From the NCBI GenBank assembly GCA_025330725.1, contig JAIWND010000004.1, forward strand, positions 558,001 to 622,000: a DNA stretch of 64,000 bases, in the 5' to 3' direction. The notes under the pieces were generated by a model. That model was not told the DNA's origin and did no database searches. It saw only the letters and a program-made list of their open reading frames with translations. The stretch is from Chlamydoabsidia padenii. Taxonomy: Eukaryota; Mucoromycota; Mucoromycetes; Mucorales; Cunninghamellaceae. A program made the translations under genes and the position numbers. Below, piece after piece: positions 22,038 to 33,729 of this stretch (positions are counted from its first letter, which is position 1; each line of letters opens with the position of its first letter).

Positions 22038-22326
22038 ATTCATTTAGTTTAGTTGTATTATATAGTCCCCCCCTTTTTTTTTATTACTATTCTCCTTGTA
22101 GATATTTGATGAATAAAATATAAAGTTGTTGTATGATAATTCTTGACTCCCTTTTTTTTTTATGCGTGTATGTGTATGCGTGTGATATGGCTCCTGTGAT
22201 TTGAGGAGAATGTAAATGGTTATAAAAGAAAGACATCATCATAAATGACATGAATCTTCTTTTGATATATTTTACTGTCCCCCCCCTTCCAATCATTCAT
22301 TACCCACCCACTCCATTCCTTTACCT

Positions 22327-23150
22327 ATGCGATTCTTTCTTCTTTTTTTGACCCTGATGGCACTTTTAAGTCTCAGCCGAGCTTTGGGTAACTCAGAACC
22401 CGTTTAACTGGATCGAATTGACATTTTGTTTATTACCTATATAGAAAGACGTGATGATGAAGACGAGCCTGATGAAGACGAGCCTGATGAAGACGAAGGC
22501 GGACATCATCATAAAGTGAAAACGGTAATTGAATACTTACCTCCTCCCGTACCTCACACACATAAAGGGGAACACCTTCTTCCTCCTCAAGTGGAGCCAC
22601 CCCATGAAGAAGTACATTCTATTCCAAAAGAAAAAAAGCTTCCTCCATTACAAGAAGATACTCTACCTGAAGAAAAAGAACCTACACCATCACCACCTAA
22701 AGAAGACCATCCTCATGCAAAATCTCCACCTCCTGAAATAATTGAAACGCCGCCTCAACGAGTGAAGCATCCCTCTCCACTCCCAGATGAGGTACGGAGG
22801 AGGTACAGCAACGACAACCAGTCATGATACTGACAAATGTTTTATTTTATTTTATTACTTTGATGATAGATACCCTCTTCTTTCCCCACCTTGGTTTCTT
22901 CCATAACAGCAACCACCAATTTGATGACTCCGACTGATAGTATAATCAGTCAGTCTACTGATAGTATGATCAGCTCTACTCTTGGTAAGTAAGAAATAAA
23001 AAAAAACTCCTCCAATTGGATGCCAAAATCTTACTCTATTGTATAGAACCCACGAATGCACCACCACCTCTAGGCATCGCCTCCAAAGCCAGTCGTATGC
23101 CTAATCTATTGTGGAAACTAATCCTACTAGTCGCCTTATTACCACAGTGA
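22327..23150 (+). CDS. Secreted Pro/Glu-rich protein, possibly GPI-anchored
   Basis: Not assigned to a family. Four exons, 22327-22387, 22445-22791, 22870-22984 and 23047-23150, give 208 aa. A clear signal peptide (MRFFLLFLTLMALLSLSRAL) is followed by the acidic repeat DEDEPDEDEPDEDE, then a His/Pro/Glu-rich low-complexity middle. A Ser/Thr-rich stretch (ITATTNLMTPTDSIISQ) comes next, as in O-glycosylated wall proteins. The C-terminal hydrophobic end (NLLWKLILLVALLPQ) suits a GPI attachment signal. The 15-nt repeats in exon 2 (near 22455-22495) may vary in number between strains. The exon joins keep frame with standard splice sites, but without homology the model is only moderately sure. Confidence 0.6.
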
Positions 23151-23278
23151 CAAAAAAAAAAAAAGACCATTTTATTTTAAAAGAGAGGTTTATTTAATGT
23201 TACTTACTATTAACTACATAATAAATGGATAAATTGACTAAAGTAATGGGGAGGGGGGATATAGATACAGATATTATT

Positions 23279-23821
23279 CTATTCATTATCATCGCCAAGA
23301 TAATAATCCAAGGCACTGCAGAATGAGTCCGGACTGCTGATATCCCAAGCGCTGAAGAAGATGTCGTTGTTGCTGGGAGAATCGGAGTGGAGATCGTTGT
23401 GTGGTGGAGATAATGAGAAGGACAAGGGCGTGGAATACAAGTATGGTGTTGATGGAAATGGTGAGAATGACGTTGGTTGTGGTGTAGAGAATAAAGGTGG
23501 TTGTGGTGTAGAGAATAAAGGTGGTTGTGGTGGAGAGAATGGTGCTGCTGCTGCTGGAGAGATTGGTGCTGCTGCTGGAGGTTGTGGTGGAGAGAATGGT
23601 GCTGCTGCTGGAGAGATTGGTGCTGCTGCTGGAGATTGTGGTGGTGAAGCTAGTCGTTTTCGTTTCCGGTGATCCTCAGATCGTCTTCCTATAATCCATT
23701 CAACACTAAAAAGAATAAGTTCACTTGACTAAAAAAAAAAAAAAACCACCATAGACTTACCTTCATTAGAGGGCAACGAGTGCTTGGGAAATTGTATAAA
23801 TGTAGGCACACGATTATCCAT
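23279..23821 (-). CDS. Low-complexity Pro/Ala/Ser-rich protein of unknown function
   Basis: Two exons right to left, 23761-23821 and 23279-23688, give 156 aa starting MDNRVPTFIQFPKHSLPSNE. A basic patch (EDHRKRKRLASPP) follows, then repeats built from SPAAAPISPAAAPFSPQPP and two perfect LFSTPQPP copies, coded by DNA repeats of 24-30 nt around 23470-23640. The tail is Asp/Ser-rich (SAWDISSPDSFCSALDYYLG). The basic patch could be a nuclear localisation signal. No known domain is visible. The intron has GTAAGT and a standard acceptor. It is convergent with the preceding gene and divergent from the UPF0014 gene. Confidence 0.5.
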
Positions 23822-23866
23822 TGTAAAAAAGAAAGAAAGAAAGAGAGAGAAAGAGAGGGGGTTCCG

Positions 23867-23910
<44 letters not shown>

Positions 23911-24126
23911 GAAAAGTGGAGTTTAAAATCCCAGCCCCCCTTTTTTTTTTGACACTGTAGTCAGTCCTTTATGTACTGATCGATCCGCACTAGGTAAAAA
24001 GTTATGTAGCAATGAGTTGTATGAAGTATATATATACCCACTCTAGTTGAACGATCATGTACGACTCACTTATCTGATCAGATCGCATTAGCGGGGTTTT
24101 TCGGTCGGGGATCTTTCTCACATTCA

Positions 24127-24169
<43 letters not shown>

Positions 24170-24226
24170 ATAAATTTCCATTTTCTTCTTCTTTCTTCTC
24201 TTCCCACACACACATACACATACACC
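23822..24226. promoter_or_regulatory. Divergent promoter region with two 40-nt T tracts
   Basis: The 405-bp spacer has T runs of 42 nt (23868-23909) and 40 nt (24129-24168) in the same orientation. Between them lies TTTAAAATCCCAGCC (from 23922), a relative of the recurrent motif, and CACTAGGTAAAA. Long T runs exclude nucleosomes in other fungi. No gene is seen. Confidence 0.55.
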
Positions 24227-25417
24227 ATGATTCCTTCCTTACTCGTGGCTGGTAATGGAACGATCACTGAACCTCATGATCCTGTTGGTACTCCCGTATT
24301 GACTTGGGTGAATGTGGCCATTGCTGGTTGTTTTATCCTATTTAACTGTAAAGTAGTCCGACACTATAATACAGTATTGTATGTAACTCACTTTATTATT
24401 GAAACATACTAGGTATTGTCTCCTTCTGTCTTGACTTGAAATTGGAAAAGTCTTTGATTATTGCGGCAGTCCGTTGTCTTGTCCAACTTACTATCATGGT
24501 AAGAATAAAAAAAAAAAGGGGGAGAGATGATGTATAAAAGTGAACTAATCTTTTCTTATAGGGTTATATCTTGGAAGATGTATTTCGAGCAAAGAATCCT
24601 TTAGTGGTGATGGCTATGACGATTGTATTGGTAATACTTGGTGCTTATGAAACTGTATATAACAAATCCAAACAATCTTATAATGGCATGGTAAAGTAAT
24701 AATAAGTGGTTGGAGATAATCTTGACTAACCATGAATTGCTTTTATAGTTTTTATCAGTATTAGTATCGACAGCGTGCTCGACCTTATTAATAGGTATTA
24801 TTGGCACTAAATGGGCGATGAATGAAACACCATTTTGGGCACCACAGACATTTATACCTACGATCGGAATGTTACTGGGAAACCTACTTAGCGGTATGGC
24901 GGTCGCTCTCAGCAGTTGTCTCAGCAGTGTCAGCAGTAATAAGGAACAAATGGAAACTTATTTGGCTTTTGGAGCCAGTCGATGGGAAGCCGGTCAATCG
25001 ATTGCGGTGGAAGCCATTCGCCTGGCCATGTTACCTACCATCAATCAAATGTCTGTCATTGGATTGATCTCTATTCCTGGCATGATGAGTGGCTCGATCT
25101 TGGGTGGTGCTCCCATTATGAATGCAGTGCGATATCAACAAATCATCATGTTTATGATCTCAGCGGCTACTGCTCTTGGTGTCTTGGGTGCTGTCATCTT
25201 TTGTATTCAAGTAATGATTGATGGTCATGACCGTTTACGTCCTGAACGTATCCTTAATGGTCGGCCCAGTATATTTGGTGATATCAAGTGTCTCTTTGTC
25301 AATGCTTATCATCGCCTGTGCTTCTGGAAAGGGAAATCATCAAATAAACAACAAGAAGAATGGGATACATTGGCTCATGATCCTCATGATGATCAACGAC
25401 AACCTTTATTACAATAG
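24227..25417 (+). CDS. UPF0014 family membrane protein (FetB/ALS3/STAR2-like)
   Basis: Membrane part of an ABC-type exporter in bacteria (FetB, iron) and plants (STAR2/ALS3, linked to aluminium tolerance); the substrate in fungi is unknown. Four exons, 24227-24347, 24413-24498, 24562-24690 and 24749-25417, give 334 aa. About seven membrane helices are visible. The family core is AFGASRWEAGQSIAVEAIR followed by PTINQMSVIGLISIPGMMSG and LGGAPIMNAVRYQQIIMFMI, which is nearly invariant in UPF0014. The N-terminal NGT is a possible glycosylation site. The C-terminal tail is hydrophilic and ends QRQPLLQ. No ABC ATPase partner gene lies nearby. Confidence 0.9.
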
Positions 25418-25598
25418 TATTTATTCTTTATCATCCACATGTTACATTATGCCATTTTATACCTTAACATAGACCTCCCCCTACTCCTCCCCTCTCTTTT
25501 GTCGGCGTTTGAAACCCTTCTTTTTAAAAATAAAGTAAAACTGAAAAATTTGATCCTTCTTTTTTTCTTTTTGTCTTTCTTTTATTTTATTTTTATGC

Positions 25599-27512
25599 AT
25601 GCCGGATACTATCATCCATGTGAAAACGACGGTAACAGCCGGAGGTGCCGGTCAACGTATTCGTAAATGGCTCATGACACATTATCGACAAGTGGTGACA
25701 TCACGGGAAAACGCTCACCAAAGCTTCAAGCGGGGTGAAATCACAGTGAATGGTCAAGTCAGTGAAGAAACACGGATCTTGCAAGAAAACGACGAGGTGG
25801 AAATTCACTATAACAAGACTCAAGAACAACTTTTGAAACTCAAGGATGTCAAGTTGGATATTGGATACCAGGACGAGCAATTGGCCATTGTTTGGAAAGA
25901 ACCGGGCACCGTAAGTGAATAGTATGATCTATTGGACTAATGTACTAACTGATGGAAGGGGTTGTTGTTATTGCATAGAACTTTAACACGGTGGAACAGG
26001 CGGTGCGACTTCACTTTGGTGATCAAGATCAGATTTGGTTTCCTTATGTCCTTCAAAAAGCTGCTTCGGGTTGGGTAAGTTACTTTATTGACTGTATCTT
26101 TTGTAGACTGACTTGGTTTCTTTTATTTTATTTCTAGCTTTTAATGTCGAAAACCAAAGGTGCAAAAGAATGGTTGATGGAATACTATCAAAAAGACGAA
26201 ATCAAGCTGGGAATGATTATACTGTGCCATGGCCAAGTCCCACCTACTGGATTTGATGATTCTAACACGACAGTGGATACAGCAACGGACGATGTAGTAG
26301 CGATGGATGCAGCAACTGTGGAGGATGATCTAGAGAAACCCACGGCACCAATTCCTAAAAGCAGTCGACTCTTCCGATCCTTCGAAGTGACAAAGGTGAC
26401 ACGATCAAACAATTCCGATTCGATTTCGACAGTGAAGCTGGGCCTCCGAACACCTTGGGGTAGTCCTTCCGTCCGCCGATTCTTCTTCCACCATAATCAC
26501 CCTATCATCGGCAACTCGGCAGCAACACGACCTGTCAAGACACATAAAGATAAAGGTCTTTACATGACACTTCATACCATCGATATGTATTCACAGCACA
26601 ACAACAGAATTCAACTGGAACGACCGGAACCTGATAAATTCTCTTTGATTCGCGATCGGGAACATCGATTCTGGAAACGGGCGTGTGATCGACGGTTGGC
26701 TGAACTTACTCAGGCTGGAGTGGAATTGGATCATGTGGAAAGTTATGGGAAGGAACCGTTGGCTTACGTTTTAGGTGAAAAGGTAAAGAAGAAGAAGAAG
26801 AAGAAAAGGAAGACAGGGGGAAATGTAATCTGATCATTCTATTTTATTTTATTGTTAGACGTTTTATGACTTACGATTTGAAATCGATAAAAATTGTCTG
26901 ATTCCTCGACCAAGCACAGAAACTTTGGTGGATGCAGCGCTGGCGTGGCTCAAAACCGATACACCTCGTCGAATCCTGGATCTAGGTACGGGTTGTGGTA
27001 ATCTCCTTCTCTCCATCTTGACTCATCATCCCACATCCATCGGTTGGGGTGTGGATATCAGTACAGGTGCTATTGCCAAAGCAGAAATCAACAAACAACA
27101 ACTCAATTGCACCGATCGTGCTCATTTTATAATCAAGGATATGGCTTTACTGACTCTTGCCGATGATTTGGATAATGAACCTGTAGATCTGATTGTTTGT
27201 AATCCGCCTTACCTCTCTTCTTCTTCTCAACAACAACAACACGGTAAAGCTACTCAACAGGATCTAGCTCTGGCGTTTGAACCGCCCGAGGCACTTTATG
27301 CGGATGACGATGGTTTGGCATGGTATGTGACCCTAAGCGAATTGGCACCACGTTTATTGCATCCTCGAGGTCGTGTGGTCTTGGAATGTGGTAAAGGCAT
27401 GGTCGAACGTGTTCGTCTGTTATGGTCTGGATGGTCCGTGGTGGAAACGCTTAAGGATAAACAAGGCTGGGATCGATGTTTAGTGTTGGAAAAAAGTGTT
27501 GATAAAGATTAG
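25599..27512 (+). CDS. S4 / RluA-like (inactive) / PrmC-HemK methyltransferase fusion
   Basis: Four exons, 25599-25910, 25979-26074, 26138-26782 and 26859-27512, give 568 aa. Residues about 15-70 form an S4 RNA-binding domain (AGQRIRKWL, FKRGEITVNGQV, NDEVEIHY). Residues about 80-320 align with RluA-type pseudouridine synthases (LDIGYQDEQLAIVWKEPGT, RRFFFHHNHPIIGN). The catalytic HRLD motif is replaced by VLQKAASGWLL, so the aspartate is missing. From about 335 the protein is a PrmC/HemK N5-glutamine methyltransferase: EPLAYVLGE, LIPRPSTETLVD, SAM loop RILDLGTGCGN and active-site VCNPPYLS. PrmC enzymes methylate the GGQ motif of translation release factors. The fusion lies in one frame, so it is unlikely to be a gene-model error. 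A second ATG 4 nt upstream (25595) opens an overlapping short frame. Confidence 0.87.
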
Positions 27513-28095
27513 TTGTTTAATCTAGTGATTAGTAGATACATAGATAAAAAAAAACATGGATTTAATTTTTATCATAGTGTATGATCTTTTTATAAAAATT
27601 GGATGTTTGCTACATAATAAAAATACATTGTTGTCATTATATTTGTGAAATCGACTTTTGCCACATTGTTTTACCTCTGCATGAATTTGACAAAATTCAA
27701 ATCCCGATTACCGTCAAGTCTAAACTATTTCCTGGGCAAACGTATCAATGATATCGTCAAGTGATTATAAAGTGCTAATCTATGACTTTACATTGGACCT
27801 GTAGTACCAACCGTGAGACACACATGGCGAATTCATGCACAAGTGATAAGCGGAGTTTGACAACTCAACCATCTTTGTGTGGGACTTTTTATCGCGGTTA
27901 TCATTAACGGCAGTAAATCAGTCAGTATAGACTGATACATTTTGTTAGGTGCAAAGACATTAATGTATTTAATGATGACAAGTGAGTCATTTTTTTTATT
28001 TTTATTTTTGGAAGATAGTAATAGATAATAGACTATGGGGGGAGATGACTAAGCTAACTCATCTAGAGATAATTAAGTATGTACATACAGTAGAT
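27513..28095. other. Convergent spacer between the methyltransferase fusion and capping enzyme
   Basis: 583 bp with no gene. TTCAAATCCCG lies at 27696-27706. An inverted repeat ATCAGTC/GACTGAT with a 6-nt loop lies at 27917-27936. Both neighbours end here, so the motif is not a simple promoter element of either gene. Confidence 0.5.
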
Positions 28096-29775
28096 CTAAT
28101 ATTTCCGTTCGTTTCGTTTTTCCCATTCCTGCCGTATCACATCAAGATGATCAATCAACTATAAATGTAAAAGTAAAAGAGTTAATACCCTTTCCACCCA
28201 TCCTTCTTTTGATTTACCTCTTCCTTGGTCACACCATCAGCAATACTTTTCAACACGTTGGTGACGACAGATTGATGATTACCATCTGGTTTATCATCCC
28301 GAAACCGCATAAACCTCCAAGGAGAAGCCAATTTATACTTTTCTTGTAATTCAGTGTCATAATTGCATTCAATGATCCGGTTATCGAATTTTCGAGGGTT
28401 TTTGCCAAAAGTGCTGTACCATTCTTCATCAGTGATACCAAGTTGTGTAAAGTAAGAGTAATCAGTCCCACCCTGCCATACCAGTAATTCAATTTTTGGT
28501 TTCTTGCTTGCATCTATCGCGCCTGGTATTGTTGTGCTTGGCTGGTATTGTAATCGTACCTTAAAGTCGATTGAATTTTCATTTGCTGGTTTCCATTTGA
28601 TCCTATTAGCTTAGCAAGTAAGTAACTATTCATCTTGTCATCTGTTTTATTTACTTTTACTTACATTTTTCTTGATGTACCAAGATTATAAGGTGCACTG
28701 ACAGATGTAAATATCAATCCATCACTACCGTGTCGAAGATTTGGCATGATTTGGTTAAAAACAACGTCTAGTTTGTAAGTGAATTGTTGTTCCTTGAATT
28801 CAACACTAAAAGAGAGAGAGAGAGAGAGAGAGAGATTAGTTAACATTTATTATTGTCATTCACTTGACTTTTTCGATATTTACGTGAAGGGTTGATTCCT
28901 TTTTCTATCTGGTCTGTCCATTAGCATTTTTTGATGTGGTCGAATGATCTCTATTTGCAAATACTACACAAATGATAAGACTTTAGTTTCCCAAGTTTAC
29001 ATTATTCATTCTTTTAGATACTTACTCCAAGTCTTTTTTGTAAATCCCGAGTGATCAAAGATCGTTTAGCCACCATGAGACAGTCAAATAGCAGGAATTT
29101 GAGTATATACTATATACAAAGAGTTAGTGACAATTGTGAATGGAGGGGGGGGGGTTTAATAATACTTACTGAGCCATCATCACACCTATCCAAGACGAAT
29201 TCACCGTCAATAATGGTATCTTCATGACATTTCCGGTATTCTTTGTCTTGAGGGATAGGGAAGTACATGTTGGTGACCACATGAAAGTTGCTTTTTCGGT
29301 CAAACTAAAAAAGTTCAATTTGAAAAGTGTTAGTAAAGGAGTGTCTAGTGTATTTCATTATCACAGACACACATACCTTTTTATTTTTCAACTTACCAGA
29401 TAGATTTCTGGTTCACCAGTAGACTGGGCTCTTGTTAAAAAGGCAAGACAACGGATTCCATCTGACTTTTCCGCTACAAAGTAACTAAAAAGTAAAAAGA
29501 CAAAATAAATTAATAACGGTATACATGGTATTACCATACTTACTCTTCCTTTTCCAATTCCTTGAGTTCTTCGGATCCAAAACTAACAGGTTGAGCACCA
29601 GGGAATCTAGTTGAAAAGTACATCAGATCAGAGTAGGTCCCCATAATATTGCAAAGTATAGAGTCGTTTTTTACCTGTAATTTCGTAAGCCAAGAAGAGT
29701 AGCTATCTTTTCCTTTAGCCAATCGGTGTCAGCTACAGGGATACCGGGAATATCAGGGACAGGATTATGATTCAT
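28096..29775 (-). CDS. CEG1: mRNA capping enzyme guanylyltransferase subunit
   Basis: Transfers GMP to the 5' diphosphate end of nascent mRNA through an enzyme-lysyl-GMP intermediate, bound to the RNA polymerase II tail. Nine exons right to left begin 29675-29775, 29544-29606, 29397-29484, 29170-29304 and 29026-29109. They continue 28884-28963, 28665-28805, 28218-28602 and 28096-28158, for 379 aa. The nucleotidyl lysine is in EKSDGIR (motif I, KxDGxR), 65 residues from the start. Other motifs visible are TIIDGEFVLD (motif III), LLFDCLMV (IIIa), HGSDGLIFT (IV), IKWKP and FKVRL (V). The OB-fold domain follows. There is no triphosphatase domain, as in other fungi with separate subunits. It is divergent from the Nup98 gene, 252 bp apart. 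Confidence 0.95.
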
Positions 29776-30027
29776 ACAAAATAAAAAGTGAGAGAGAGAA
29801 AGAGAGAGAGAGTTGAGAGAAAGAGCAGGAAGAGAAGTGAAATTCGAATTCCGGCAATTGATTCTTTTGAGTGGGATTTGTGGCTTGCCTGCCGTCATCA
29901 ATTCCAACTGCGACAGTCCACTCTCTCTTTTTTTTTTTTTATATATTGCAAGCGCGTAAAAATTTACCTCTGTTTCTTTTTCTTCTACTTGTTTTTTTTT
30001 ACTTTCGAACGACTCCTACTTTACATC

Positions 30028-33000
30028 ATGTTCGGAAAAAGTGCTTTCGGTGGTACTGGTGGTACTGGTGCTTTTGGTCAAACACAACAACAACCTGCTG
30101 CTTCACCATTTGGTCAACAGCCCCAGCAACAATCTGCATTCGGAGGTACGTCTTCATCTTGATTCAATAAACAGACTCTTTACTTTGCCTTTTTACAAAA
30201 AAAAAGCAAAGTATAGTTTCTACTTATACTGTCGACATGTTTATATATTCCGAAAACTCACTTTATTTTCTTTTCATTTCTTCTTTATAGGATTCGGCGC
30301 AGCTGCTAACACTGGTGGTTTTGGTGCTCAAACAACTACGCCAAGTGCTTTTGGGCAACCTGCTCAACAAACTACATCAGCCTTTGGACAACCTGCTCAA
30401 CAAACTACATCAGCTTTTGGACAACCTGCCGCAACTACTGGTGCCTTTGGTGCAGCTGCTAATACTGGTTCAGCATTTGGTCAAAGGCCATCTGCGTTTG
30501 GTTCTCCTGCTCCCACTGGCTTTGGCGCAAGTAAGGATTCTTTTTATTTATTTTAAAAAACTAACATTGGTCAAATAGAAATCTAACACATTCATCTTTT
30601 CCCCCTTTATTTTATTAGCTCAACCTACTGCGACTGGATTTGGTGGAGGTGGTGCTTTCGGTGCTGGTAAGAAATGGTATTATAAAAAAGGCAAATAGAT
30701 ATACTGACCAACGTATTTTTTTTTTATCTTCTTCTTTTCATAGGGGCTACCACTACAACTTCTGCTTTTGGAGCTCCTGCTTCTCAAGCTACTGGTGGAA
30801 TATTTGGACAACGACCAGCAACAACAAGTGCTTTCGGAGCATCTACAACACCCACTACCAATGCATTTGGTCAGCCTCAACAACAAACATCAGTATTCGG
30901 TGGCGGAGCTACTACATCTGGCTTTGGTCAACCCGCTGGTGGAATGAATCAAGGAACTGCTGTGGCCGACTTTGCACCTACAACTGATCGTGATTTAACT
31001 ACTGGTGTCAACAACTTTTTCCAAACAATCACAGCTATGCCTCAATACAAACAACAGTCTTTGGAAGAACTGCGCCTTCAAGATTACAACCAAAATAGAA
31101 AAACAGGCACCGCCCAACCAACGACAGGTACCGGATTTGGTGCAGCTAGTACTGGATTTGGATCTTCCATGGGTCAAACTTCAACACCATTTGGTCAATC
31201 TAGCACCACAGGATTTGGCACACAACAACAAACTGGTGCTTTTGGTCAGCAACAACAACAGCAACCTGCTTTTGGTGCCACTCAAACTGGTGGTCTCTTT
31301 GGTCAAACTCAACAACAACCTACAACTGGCTTTGGTCAACAACCTGCTACAAATGCCTTTGGTGGATCATCTGCTTTTGGTCAGCAGCAACAACAACAAC
31401 AACCTGCATTTGGTGCCGCAAACACTGCCGCGAAACCATCATTCTCATTTGGTAAGTAATAAAAACGAAAGTTGGGTAAAGCAGAAACGTATACTAATCA
31501 TCATCTTTCGTTTCCTTTCTTTTCAATTTAGGTTCAACTCCTGCTACTACTGGTGGATTTGGTGCTACAACAGGCGGATTTGGTCAAACTCCTGCTACTA
31601 ATTCTATGTTCGGACAAGCTGGACAACAACCTCAACAACAAGCAGGTGGATTCAGTTTTGGCCAAAAGCCTGCAGGAACTACAGGTGGATTTGGTACAGG
31701 ATTTGGTACGGGTGCTGCTACGGGTGGATTTGGTGCTACTGCTAATAAACCAGCTACCTCTTTCTCATTCGGTGCATCCGCTGCTCCCGCCACATCAACC
31801 CCTGCCGCAACTGGTTTTGGTGGTTTTGGTACTGGTGCAACCACTGGCACCACAGGTGGATTCGGACAAACTCAACCTGCACAAACTGGATTCGGAGCTG
31901 GTGCTACTGGAGGTGGTCTCTTTGGTGCTAAACCTGCCACTGGTCAAACAAACTCTCTATTTGGCAACAACCAACAGCCATCGACAACACCTTCCTTTGG
32001 TGGCTTTGGAGGAACTAATCAACAGCAACCTTCAACTGGATTCGGAACCGGGGCCACAGGAGGCGGTCTGTTTGGTGCTAAACCTGCAGGCACCGGTGGT
32101 ATGTTTGGGAACACTCAACCTGCTACTGGTGGTTTTGGTGGTTTTGGTGGTTTCGGAAATCAACAACAACAACAAGGTGCTGGATCATTCACTTTACCCG
32201 CCACAGGTGGTTTAACATCATTTGGAACGAACGGGTTGCAACCAGGACAACAACCATTAGTAGCCACAGTAGACAAAAGCCCTTATGGAAACAATCCCTT
32301 ATTTAATACGAGCGCCATCCAGCAACAACAACAGCAACAAGGGCAACAGCAACAAGGCAACAGTACTAGTCAATCATACCCAAGTAAAACCGGCCCCACT
32401 GCTATTCCTGCTGATGGTGGTAAAAAACTGACAACCACTCCACATTACCCTATCTCACCACGCGTGGTTTCTAAAATCAAACTCCGGGGTTTCTCCTTCA
32501 ATCCCAACAGTAAACCCTCTACCAAGAAAACAAGCGAACTGTCTGGTGTCAGTGATCTCGACATCCTTGCATCTGGTGCTTATACTCCCCGTGCTTACCA
32601 TAAGAAGGCATCGTTCGATAAGGTGGATCATAACAAGGTGGCTTCTCTTGTCAACACTCCTCAAACAACTCATGCCTCTAGTGCCCTCTTTGCTCCCAAC
32701 CTCGGTATCAAGTCTTCTGACGGTCAACGCAGTCGTCAAACTACAACGGATGGTACCACAAGCTCCTCCGAATCCGAACTCCAATCAACGAATAACAACC
32801 GAGGGACGGGCGATGATTACCGTGGCGTCAAGGCGGACGTGGCTATTGATGAAGGATACTACTGCTCACCTACATTGGAAGTCTTGAAATCGATGACTCC
32901 TGCAGAACTCAAAAAGGTGGATAACTTTGTTGTTGGTCGCAAAGGTTGCGGTGAAGTCAAATTCGAATCTCCGGTTGATCTCTCAGAAGTCAATCTTGAT

Positions 33001-33279
33001 AAAATCATGGGTGGTTTTGTTTTTATTGACTGGAAGAGTGTCGCGGTTTATCCTCATATGCCTGACAAACCTGCCTTTGGTGTCGCATTGAATGTGCCTG
33101 CTATTGTCACTTTGGAAAGGTGCTTCACGACCGATAAGGCGACCAAACAAACAATCACCGATCCCGCCCATCCTCGCTTCAAAACATTCATGGACAAATT
33201 ACGCACTAAACCCAACACGACATTTATAGATTACGATGTCCATACTGGTGTTTGGAAATTCAAGGTGGATTCTTTCTAG
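30028..33279 (+). CDS. Nup98/Nup100-type FG nucleoporin ending at the autoproteolysis point
   Basis: Nuclear pore component that forms the permeability barrier and binds mRNA export factors. Five exons, 30028-30145, 30291-30530, 30619-30666, 30744-31451 and 31532-33279, give 953 aa. Residues 1 to about 640 are GLFG/FG repeats. They are interrupted near 220-270 by a Gle2/Rae1-binding GLEBS segment (ITAMPQYKQQSLEELRLQDY). The C-terminal beta-sandwich autoproteolytic domain starts GYYCSPTLEVLKSMTPAEL and ends GVWKFKVDSF with a stop. In self-cleaving Nup98 this is where HF|S lies; here the site is SF-stop, so no cleavage is needed. The next gene encodes the Nup96 half. Short DNA repeats code the FG region. 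Confidence 0.95.
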
Positions 33280-33729
33280 TCACATATATGTATACATCTC
33301 CTTGGTAGCTTAGTTTAGTTTAGTTTTTTTTTTTTTAACTCTTTTTTTATTCCACTTCCCTGTCCCTAAACCCTTTTAATTAATAAAACAGCTGTCTCCA
33401 TAAATGGAATTGAAACTATTGTTTGTAATGATTAGGATAAAGCGGTCAGTATGTGCTGGATGGATTGACCCACTTTTTTCAAAACTCGCCCATTTTATAT
33501 ATCTGCCCATACCCTTGAAATATGGCCCACTTGTATAGTTGAAGTAGATCTGACATTCATAGTAGCTAAACCTGATTAAATGTGGGAGCGCATAACGCTG
33601 TCCCAATCGAAGCAATGCTTCAGAGTAAAACAAAAGGACATTGAATCTATCTTGATATTTTTAAAAGGCCGACATTAAAGTTTGAGGAGCTCCCGCACCA
33701 AAAAACAATCTTTCTCTTTTTCTAACACC
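33280..33729. other. Spacer between Nup98-like and Nup96-like genes
   Basis: 450 bp. TTAATAAAAC near 33380 is a likely poly(A) signal of the Nup98-like gene. The last 30 bp before the next ATG are pyrimidine-rich. No HFS-coding segment is found in any frame that could rejoin the two genes. TTTTCAAAACTCGCCC near 33478 is a loose motif variant. Confidence 0.6.

Noticed and set aside
23361..23672. 103-codon Gly-rich open frame on the plus strand
   Set aside because: It is the mirror of the repeat-coded Pro/Ala protein on the minus strand, which has a frame-keeping intron and start.
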